DNA from: Candidatus Hydrogenedentota bacterium
GTDB lineage: Bacteria; Hydrogenedentota; Hydrogenedentia; Hydrogenedentales; CAITNO01
Reading direction: 5' to 3'
Assembly: GCA_903893795.1 (NCBI GenBank)
Contig: CAITNO010000042.1
Location: 39,035 to 103,034 of the forward strand
Length of the DNA: 64,000 bases
The notes below the pieces were generated by a model that made no database searches, was not told the DNA's origin, and saw only the letters and a list, made by a program, of their open reading frames with translations. Below are positions 50,982-64,000 of this stretch, in pieces. Positions within the stretch are counted from its first letter, which is position 1. The number at the start of each line of letters is the position of its first letter. Both the position numbers and the translations under genes were made by a program.

Positions 50982-51965
50982 ATGGGGGAAGCAAGCCGCA
51001 ACGTCTGGACGCGCAAAGACCTTATCGGAATAGCCGGGCTTTCCCGGCAGGAAATCGAGCTGGTGCTCGACACGGCCCCGCAGTTTGTGGCCGTGTCGCA
51101 GCGTTCGAGCGGCATCAAGAAGGTGCCGCTTTTGCAGGGCCGCCTCGTGGTCAACTGGTTCCACGAGCCCAGCACCCGCACCCGCACCTCCTTTGAACTG
51201 GCCGCCAAACGGCTCAGCGCCGACACCCTGGCCATCGCCGCCTCGTCCTCCAGTTCCGTGAAGGGCGAGACCCTCCACGACACACTGGCCAATATCGAGG
51301 CCATGAGCGCCGACATCATCGTCATTCGCCACAGTTGCGCCGGCGCCCCGCACCTGCTTGCCGCAGGCCACGCCTCCCATATTATTAACGCAGGTGACGG
51401 CCGCCACGAACATCCGACCCAGGCGCTGCTCGACGCGTTTACCATGCGCGAGAATCTGCGTCAGCGTACCGGCAACAACGAAGCCACGCTGGACGGGCTG
51501 CGCGTCGCCATCATCGGCGATGTGGAGCACAGCCGCGTTGCCCGCAGCAACATCCACGCGCTGAACAAACTGGGCGCGCAGGTCACCCTGTGCGGTCCGG
51601 CCACACTGGTGCCGCGTGATTTCGCCGCCATGGGCGTGCGCGTGACCACAAGCCTGAAAGAGGCGCTGGAGGACACCGACGTGGTCTACTCGCTGCGCAT
51701 CCAGCTCGAACGGCAGGCCAAGGCGCTCTTTCCAAGCCTGCGCGAATACATAAAACTGTTCCGCATAGACGCAGATTCGCTGCGTTATGCGCCCGACCAT
51801 GCCATTGTAATGCACCCTGGCCCGATCAACCGCGATTTGGAACTCTCGACCGACGTTGCCGACGGGCCCCGCAGCGTTATTCTCCAACAGGTCACCAACG
51901 GTGTTGCGGTGCGCATGGCCGTGATGCACCTGCTGGCCAACAGCGGCGCGGGCCGCACCGCGTGA
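50982..51965 (+). CDS. pyrB: Aspartate carbamoyltransferase catalytic subunit
   Basis: This 327-residue protein catalyses carbamoyl phosphate plus L-aspartate to carbamoyl-aspartate. Family hallmarks: FHEPSTRTRTSFELAAKRL near residue 64, SSSSVKGETLHDTL, AGDGRHEHPTQALLDAFTM and MHPGPINRDLEL. It has its own GAAGGAG ribosome site in the end of pyrR. The stop overlaps the start region of pyrC. No pyrI-type regulatory chain follows, so regulation rests on the leader/PyrR. No zinc chain is needed in this type. Confidence 0.96.
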   Translation: MGEASRNVWTRKDLIGIAGLSRQEIELVLDTAPQFVAVSQRSSGIKKVPLLQGRLVVNWFHEPSTRTRTSFELAAKRLSADTLAIAASSSSSVKGETLHDTLANIEAMSADIIVIRHSCAGAPHLLAAGHASHIINAGDGRHEHPTQALLDAFTMRENLRQRTGNNEATLDGLRVAIIGDVEHSRVARSNIHALNKLGAQVTLCGPATLVPRDFAAMGVRVTTSLKEALEDTDVVYSLRIQLERQAKALFPSLREYIKLFRIDADSLRYAPDHAIVMHPGPINRDLELSTDVADGPRSVILQQVTNGVAVRMAVMHLLANSGAGRTA

Positions 51966-51988
51966 ACCGCGAACACGGGAGCCGCCCC

Positions 51989-53260
51989 ATGACGCTTGCC
52001 ATCATTAATGGACATCTTATAGACCCGGTCTCCGGCCTGTCGGAACCGCTGGACCTGCTCGTTGCCGACGGGCTGGTGGTGGAAATCGGCAAGGGCCTGA
52101 AAGGCGATGAGACCATCGACGCGACCGGGCTGGTGGTCTGTCCCGGCCTGGTCGACATTCAGGTACATTTCCGCGAGCCGGGCTTCGAGTCCAAGGAAAC
52201 CATCGCCACCGGCAGCCGGGCAGCCGCACGCGGCGGCGTGACCACCGTGGTGACCATGGCCAACACCAACCCGCCCATTGACAACGCGGGACTGGTGGAA
52301 CTGGTCACGCGCCGCGCCCGCGAGACGGCCTGCATCAAGGTGCGCCCCGCCGCCTGCGCCACCAAGGCCATGAAGGGCGAGGAACTGACCGAAATGTCCG
52401 AACTGCGCGAGGCGGGCGCCGTTGCCGTCACCGATGACGGACGCGATATCCGCAGCAGTTCCGTCATGCGCCGGGTGCTCGAATACGCGAATATGGTCGG
52501 TTTGCCCTACCTGGCCCACTGCCAGGACGAGGACCTGGGCGAGGGCGGCGCCATGCACGAGGGTGCCGTGTCCACAAACCTGGGCATTCCGGGCATACCG
52601 CGCGAGGTGGAGGACATCCGCATCGACCGCAACATCCGTCTGGCCGAACTGGCCGGCGCGCACATTCACATCCAGCACATTTCCACTGGGGGCGGTGTCG
52701 AAATCGTCCGCCAGGCCAAGCGCCGCGGCGCGCGGGTCACCGCAGAGTCGGCCCCGCACTACTGGAGCCTGACCGATGAGGCCGTGGGCGTGTTCGACAC
52801 CAATGCCAAGATGTTCCCGCCGCTCCGCAGCCGCGCCGACATCGAGGGAGTCATCGAAGGTTTCCGAGACGGCACCCTTGACAATATCGCCACCGACCAC
52901 GCGCCGCACACCTGGACCGACAAGAATATCGAGTTTCAGGTGGCCCCCTTTGGCATCATCGGTTTGGAGACCTCGCTGGCGCTCACCATCACCCATCTTG
53001 TGAAGCCCGGTCATATCACCCTGGAGAAGGCGGTGGAATTGATGACCATCGGCGGTTCACGCGTGTGCAGTCTGGGCGTGGGGGAGATTAAAGTGGGCGG
53101 CGCCGCCGACATCTGCCTCTTTGACCCCAACGAGCAATGGACCGTAAGCAGGGAAGACTTCGGTTCCAAGAGTTCCAACTCCCCCTATATCGGCCAAACC
53201 CTTACCGGCAGGGTCAGATGCACCCTCTGTGACGGCAAGGTGGTCCACCAGTTGGGATGA
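51989..53260 (+). CDS. pyrC: Dihydroorotase (multi-domain amidohydrolase type)
   Basis: This 423-residue protein starts at the ATG at 51989 (GGGAG nearby). A GTG at 51962 would overlap the pyrB stop and is possible but less likely. It closes carbamoyl-aspartate to dihydroorotate. CPGLVDIQVHFREPGFESKE has the metal-binding His-x-Arg/Phe region of type I dihydroorotases, and HIQHISTGGG, AESAPHYWSLTDEAV and NIATDHAPHT supply the other ligands and the catalytic Asp of the amidohydrolase barrel. Confidence 0.95.
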   Translation: MTLAIINGHLIDPVSGLSEPLDLLVADGLVVEIGKGLKGDETIDATGLVVCPGLVDIQVHFREPGFESKETIATGSRAAARGGVTTVVTMANTNPPIDNAGLVELVTRRARETACIKVRPAACATKAMKGEELTEMSELREAGAVAVTDDGRDIRSSSVMRRVLEYANMVGLPYLAHCQDEDLGEGGAMHEGAVSTNLGIPGIPREVEDIRIDRNIRLAELAGAHIHIQHISTGGGVEIVRQAKRRGARVTAESAPHYWSLTDEAVGVFDTNAKMFPPLRSRADIEGVIEGFRDGTLDNIATDHAPHTWTDKNIEFQVAPFGIIGLETSLALTITHLVKPGHITLEKAVELMTIGGSRVCSLGVGEIKVGGAADICLFDPNEQWTVSREDFGSKSSNSPYIGQTLTGRVRCTLCDGKVVHQLG

Positions 53261-53397
53261 GCCGTTGCACCCGGGTTGGTGCGCCGACCATTGGGATGAG
53301 TAGGAGGCACACCGAAGACCGAGGGTGGTTTTTGGCCTGCCTCGGAATCAGCTCCCTTGTTGCGGCGCGTCCCGCGCGTGTGGAAAAAGACCGGTTG

Positions 53398-53406
53398 TGC
53401 TACACT
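53398..53406 (+). promoter_or_regulatory. Extended -10 promoter of the SPFH gene pair
   Basis: TGCTACACT, preceded by GTTG, is an extended -10 like the elements at 12610 and 50052. The start is predicted near 53413, and AGGAGG at 53437-53442 is seven bases from the next ATG. The rest of 53261-53449 holds no gene. Confidence 0.5.
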
Positions 53407-53449
53407 GTTCCCAGTGGGCGCATGGCCCGGAATATGAGGAGGACCGTTT

Positions 53450-54661
53450 ATGCCTGAGTGGATTTCCAAAGAGGAAGGCACGCATTCCAAGAACCCGCTG
53501 GAGCTGTTTGGAAAAGGGGGGGGCATGCCGCAATTGCCTGCCATGCCCGGGTGGGTGAGAATGGTCCTCATACTCTTGTTCTTCCTGGGTTTCTTCTGCC
53601 TGATCACCGTGGGCACCGTGGTCGATTACGTGAAGCCCTACGAGTTCGGCATCAAGCAGGTGAACATCGGCGTCACGCGCGGTGTCCTTGAGAAGGTGTA
53701 CACCCCGGGGTATTGGTTTGTGAAGCCCTTCGGCATGGAAAAGATGTACCACTTTCCAAAGCATTTGCAGGTGCTTGATTTGACCCTGACGGAGAAGGGC
53801 GGCTCGGACAGCCCCTCCCATGCCTACGACCGCGCCCTCAAGATTCAAACCTCGGACGGTTTCTTTGTCGACGTTGATGCCACGATCCTCTATTGCATCA
53901 AGGACCCCTACAAGGTCATGACCACGCTCGGTCCCGCCCAAATGTACCTCACCAACGGGATTCTGCCCAAGGCGGAGCCCATTCTCAAGCAGGCCTTGGG
54001 CGAACTGAACACAGAAGACTTTTACAACAGTCCGCTCCGCACGGAAAAGGCCGAGAAAGCCCGCGACGCGCTTAACACGGAACTCAAGTCCAAGGGTCTT
54101 GAGGTAAAAGAGGTGCTCGTCCGCTACTTCAAGTACGCCGATGAGATCCAGAAAAGCATTGAGGCAAAGAAACTCCAGGACCAGCTCGTGTTCAAGAACC
54201 AGGCCGAAGCCAAGGCCAACACGGAAGAGGCAATGACCAAGAAGGTCAGCCAGGAAGGCGAGATGAAGGTGAAGGTCACCATCCAGGAGGGTGAGGCCTA
54301 CAAGACGGAGAAGATGGCCGAGCAGGACCTGTACACCCGCAAGAAGGCCGCCGAGGCCACGCTGCTGGTGAAAACCGCCGAGGCCGAGGCCACCCAATTG
54401 AAAAACGACGCCATGCAGGTGGCTGGCTATGACCGCAAGGTGGCCATGGAAATGGCCAAGGCGCTGGACGGGTTGGAATGCGTCGTGGTGCCCACCGGCG
54501 GTCCCAACGGCGTCAATCCTCTGGACTTGGACGGCATGCTTAAACTCTTCGGCGTGCAGTTGGGCAAGCCGGGGTCGGCTCCGCCACCACCGCCTCCGCC
54601 CCCGCCGCCCCCCGCGGTCGTGTCCGCTCCGGTGTCAACCGATGGAGGAGCCGTGAAATGA
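53450..54661 (+). CDS. SPFH/band-7 membrane protein (first of a coupled pair)
   Basis: This 403-residue protein has a cytoplasmic N-terminus, one membrane helix (WVRMVLILLFFLGFFCLITV) and an SPFH domain at about 60-220 (VKPYEFGIKQVNIGVTRGVL, then KIQTSDGFFVDVDATILYCI). A long coiled coil (about 220-340), rich in Lys/Glu/Ala (QDQLVFKNQAEAKANTEEAM), follows. The C-terminus has an 11-proline run and ends in STDGGAVK. Such proteins form membrane scaffolds (HflK/C, prohibitin, flotillin). The stop overlaps the next gene as ATGA. Confidence 0.9.
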   Translation: MPEWISKEEGTHSKNPLELFGKGGGMPQLPAMPGWVRMVLILLFFLGFFCLITVGTVVDYVKPYEFGIKQVNIGVTRGVLEKVYTPGYWFVKPFGMEKMYHFPKHLQVLDLTLTEKGGSDSPSHAYDRALKIQTSDGFFVDVDATILYCIKDPYKVMTTLGPAQMYLTNGILPKAEPILKQALGELNTEDFYNSPLRTEKAEKARDALNTELKSKGLEVKEVLVRYFKYADEIQKSIEAKKLQDQLVFKNQAEAKANTEEAMTKKVSQEGEMKVKVTIQEGEAYKTEKMAEQDLYTRKKAAEATLLVKTAEAEATQLKNDAMQVAGYDRKVAMEMAKALDGLECVVVPTGGPNGVNPLDLDGMLKLFGVQLGKPGSAPPPPPPPPPPPAVVSAPVSTDGGAVK

Positions 54662-55728
54662 ACAGGAATACCGCTCTTATTGGAGGCTGTCTTCTCACTG
54701 CGGCCGTTGTCTTGTCTGGATGCGTGCCCCGGTCCACGGGGCCGACCGAGGTCGGCGTGCGCACGGTGAAGTTTACGGTGTTCGGCAATAAGGGCGTCGA
54801 GGACAAGGCCTACCCACCCGGCGCCACCTATTTCTTTGCGCCCTTTCTCAGCGACTGGCACACCTTCGACACCCGTCTGAACACGCTCGACATGAGCAAT
54901 GCGGCGAACCGCGGCGACCGCATGGGCCGTGATGACCTGCTCTTCAAGACGGTCGACGGCAATGACATCAGTCTCGACATCGTGCTGTCCTGGAGGATTG
55001 ATCCCGCCAAGGCGCCCACGATCCTGCAGGAAGTCGCCACCAACATGGACGAACTGAAGGACAACATCATCCGCACAGTCACGCGCAGCAAGCCGCGCGA
55101 CATTTTCGGCGAGCTGGACACGGAGGACTTTTACCTCGCCGACAAGCGCAGTGAAAAGGCAGACGAGGCAAAGGCTGAGCTTAACAAAATATTGGAACCG
55201 CTTGGCGTTATTGTCGAGCGTGTCGGCACAAGCGACTACCGCTTCGGTCCCGAATACCAGAAGGCGATCGAGGACCGCAAGGTGGCCCAGCAGCGCGCGG
55301 AGAAGGCCAAATCGACCACCCGTGCCACAGAACAGAAGTTCCTGGCCAGCGTCGAGGAGGCAAAAGGCGAGGTGGCCAAGATGAAGGCCGAAGCTGACGG
55401 CACCTTTGAACAGGCCAAGATCAAGGCCGACGCCGCCTTCAAGAAAGAGGAAAAGCAGGCCGAGGCCGTGCGCCTGGAGGGTCAGGCGGAGGCGGCCGGC
55501 ATTCGCAAGATGAACGAGGCGCTGGCCGGCTCCGGCGGCGAATCGGTGGTCAAACTGGCCGTGGCCGAGGCCATCCAGGGCAAAAAGATAGTTTTGGTGC
55601 CCATGGGCGAGGGTTTCGATGTGCGCTCGACCAACGTCAACGACCTGCTCAAGATGTACGGAATGGGCGCGTTGGGCAAATCGGCCGACGTGAAGCCGCC
55701 CGAGAAACCGAAGGACAGCGGGAAATAG
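54658..55728 (+). CDS. SPFH-domain lipoprotein (second of a coupled pair)
   Basis: This 356-residue protein reads MNRNTALIGGCLLTAAVVLS, then the lipobox Gly-Cys (SGC at 20-22), so it is anchored by a lipid rather than a transmembrane helix. The SPFH domain (about 35-190) has TEVGVRTVKFTVFGNKGVED and DGNDISLDIVLSWRID. A coiled coil follows with KAKSTTRATEQKFLASVEEA and Lys/Glu/Ala-rich sequence to the C-terminus. Overlap with the preceding SPFH gene implies a hetero-oligomer that could join two membranes or leaflets. Confidence 0.9.
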   Translation: MNRNTALIGGCLLTAAVVLSGCVPRSTGPTEVGVRTVKFTVFGNKGVEDKAYPPGATYFFAPFLSDWHTFDTRLNTLDMSNAANRGDRMGRDDLLFKTVDGNDISLDIVLSWRIDPAKAPTILQEVATNMDELKDNIIRTVTRSKPRDIFGELDTEDFYLADKRSEKADEAKAELNKILEPLGVIVERVGTSDYRFGPEYQKAIEDRKVAQQRAEKAKSTTRATEQKFLASVEEAKGEVAKMKAEADGTFEQAKIKADAAFKKEEKQAEAVRLEGQAEAAGIRKMNEALAGSGGESVVKLAVAEAIQGKKIVLVPMGEGFDVRSTNVNDLLKMYGMGALGKSADVKPPEKPKDSGK

Positions 55729-55746
55729 GCAGGCGGCGCGGAAATC

Positions 55747-56277
55747 ATGGCTGAATTGGAACCGCATTTCGCGGGGTTGCCCTCCGGGGAGCGTGTGCCC
55801 CTGCTGCGTAACCCCGTGCATGTCATGCTCGACAACCTGCGCAGCGCGTATAACGTCGGGTCGATGTTTCGCACGGCGGACGCCTGCGGCGTGGCGCATA
55901 TTCATTTGTGCGGCATGTCGGCCCATCCGCCGCACCCGAAACTGGAGAAGACCGCGCTGGGCGCATTTGAGTACGTGCCGTGGACCTACCATGAGCGCAA
56001 CCGTGACTGTGTGGACCTGATCAAGGCGCAAGGTCTGCCGCTGGTGGGCATAGAGACCGGTGAAGGGGCCGTGCCCCATCACCGCTTCGAGTGGCCCAAG
56101 CCGGTCGTGGTTGTGTTCGGCAACGAGGTAAACGGCATCAATGAGCGCGTGCTCAGCCGCTGTGATGCCGTGGTGCGCATTCCCATGCAGGGCTACAAGA
56201 ACAGCTTGAACGTGGCAACGGCGTTTGGGGTTATCCTCTACGCAATTTTGGGTCAGTGGGAGGCACTCCAGCCTTGA
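55747..56277 (+). CDS. SpoU/TrmH-family RNA 2'-O-methyltransferase
   Basis: This 176-residue protein follows the SPFH pair by 18 bases. Motif 1 is LDNLRSAYNVGSMFRTADAC, motif 2 PVVVVFGNEVNGINERVLSR and motif 3 VRIPMQGYKNSLNVATAFGV, the trefoil-knot SPOUT signature with SAM-binding residues. It is short (no accessory domain), like minimal TrmH or TrmL types acting on tRNA, but the exact target cannot be read from sequence. Confidence 0.92.
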   Translation: MAELEPHFAGLPSGERVPLLRNPVHVMLDNLRSAYNVGSMFRTADACGVAHIHLCGMSAHPPHPKLEKTALGAFEYVPWTYHERNRDCVDLIKAQGLPLVGIETGEGAVPHHRFEWPKPVVVVFGNEVNGINERVLSRCDAVVRIPMQGYKNSLNVATAFGVILYAILGQWEALQP

Positions 56278-56324
56278 ATGGAGAATTGCGGATTCGGTGA
56301 ATTCTGAGAGGTAATACAGGGGAG

Positions 56325-56351
56325 GAATGGCGGATGGCCGTTCTCTCTTTT
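56325..56351 (+). terminator. Intrinsic terminator after the SpoU gene
   Basis: GAATGGC (56325-56331) pairs with GCCGTTC (56337-56343) with one G-T pair and a 5-base loop, followed by TCTCTTTT. It separates the SPFH-methyltransferase transcript from rpoB. Confidence 0.6.
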
Positions 56352-56566
56352 GGGTTCTGAATCGTTTATTCAGCGTGGAAACAGGAAGCAGTTCCACGAA
56401 TATTGGATGTAGTTTCTTGACAAAAGACCCAACAAAACGCATTTCGGTGTGTGTGGCACTTGGGGGAAATAAAAGGCGACGGCACGGTGCCGGAGGCGTA
56501 TTTTGGCTCAAAGTTGCGCCGGAAAACATGAAATGTGACGGCGATGAAATAAATATGAGACATAAC

Positions 56567-56595
56567 TTGACAATTGGGGGCCGATTTGGTACCCT
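56567..56595 (+). promoter_or_regulatory. Promoter of rpoB-rpoC
   Basis: TTGACA (56567-56572), 17-bp spacer, TACCCT (56590-56595). A second TTGACA at 56417-56422 has only a weak -10 (CATTTC). Between 56278 and 56712 there is no supported gene. The ~110-base leader after the promoter has AAGGAG as ribosome site for rpoB at 56700-56705. Confidence 0.6.
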
Positions 56596-56712
56596 TACTG
56601 GCCACACCCCGAGTAGGGGAGATCTGTCTTTTGTGCGGGAACATACTCCGTTGAAGCGCAAGAAAAGTCATATCGCCCCCAACTTGAGAACTCGAGATTA
56701 AGGAGACGCTGC

Positions 56713-60555
<3,843 letters not shown>

Positions 60556-60559
60556 AGTC

Positions 60560-64000
<3,441 letters not shown>

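Noticed and set aside
56327..56701. 124-codon frame between the methyltransferase and rpoB
   Set aside because: It crosses a terminator and the rpoB promoter and has no recognisable domain or usual codon bias.

Overview
The window comes from a GC-rich, Gram-negative-type bacterium: it carries two lipoproteins, a Tat-dependent Gfo/Idh/MocA oxidoreductase, pseudopilins and pyrR-pyrB-pyrC. The mix of Tat-exported dehydrogenase, sialate-esterase-like hydrolase, HEAT-repeat protein, beta-helix giants and palindromic intergenic repeats recalls Hydrogenedentota or PVC-type genomes. That placement is inference only, because the window has no rRNA or other taxonomic marker beyond rpoB and the start of rpoC.

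Positions 1-11384 are the right-hand part of a prophage with a P2-type contractile tail module: tail chaperone/GpE, tape measure, gpU, gpX, gpD, gpV, gpW, gpJ, gpI, tail-fibre-like genes, and two tandem tail-tip proteins with a formylglycine-enzyme/C-type-lectin-like C-terminus. Its right end looks like that of a transposable phage, with two 22-bp units sharing a 16-bp core beside an array of TTTTA/CCC motifs spaced about 11 bp. This end interrupts the 3' part of a host gene (HTH-MshEN-HDOD fusion, minus strand) at about 11384/11385.

Positions 12.6-15 kb hold thiD and an Mrr-associated-domain protein that lacks the nuclease. Positions 15.2-39.7 kb form one long plus-strand cluster: a GspE/PilB ATPase, a PilT-like ATPase, a second GspE/PilB ATPase, a GspF/PilC platform protein, four ordinary pseudopilins, a 2840-residue GspK/PilX-like giant and a 1841-residue secreted beta-helix protein. 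No secretin and no GspL/M are present. This is the best candidate in the window for an undescribed machine: a stripped-down pseudopilus with an oversized tip component and a co-encoded exoprotein. c-di-GMP control is possible, because both GspE-type ATPases and the interrupted HDOD gene carry MshEN-type domains.

Positions 39.9-47.5 kb hold a run of exported or membrane proteins (Tat oxidoreductase, HEAT-repeat protein, SGNH esterase, polytopic membrane protein, unknown secreted protein) separated by dispersed palindromic repeats. Positions 47.6-50 kb hold an SfsA-DUF123 fusion and two minus-strand genes (zinc-ribbon membrane protein, lipoprotein). Positions 50.2-53.3 kb are the pyrimidine operon pyrR-pyrB-pyrC, preceded by a strong promoter, a 29-codon leader reading frame and an intrinsic terminator that lies inside that reading frame, which suggests attenuation control. 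Positions 53.4-56.3 kb hold a coupled SPFH pair (one membrane-anchored, one lipoprotein) and a SpoU-family methyltransferase. The window ends with rpoB and the start of rpoC, without the usual rplJ-rplL genes in front.
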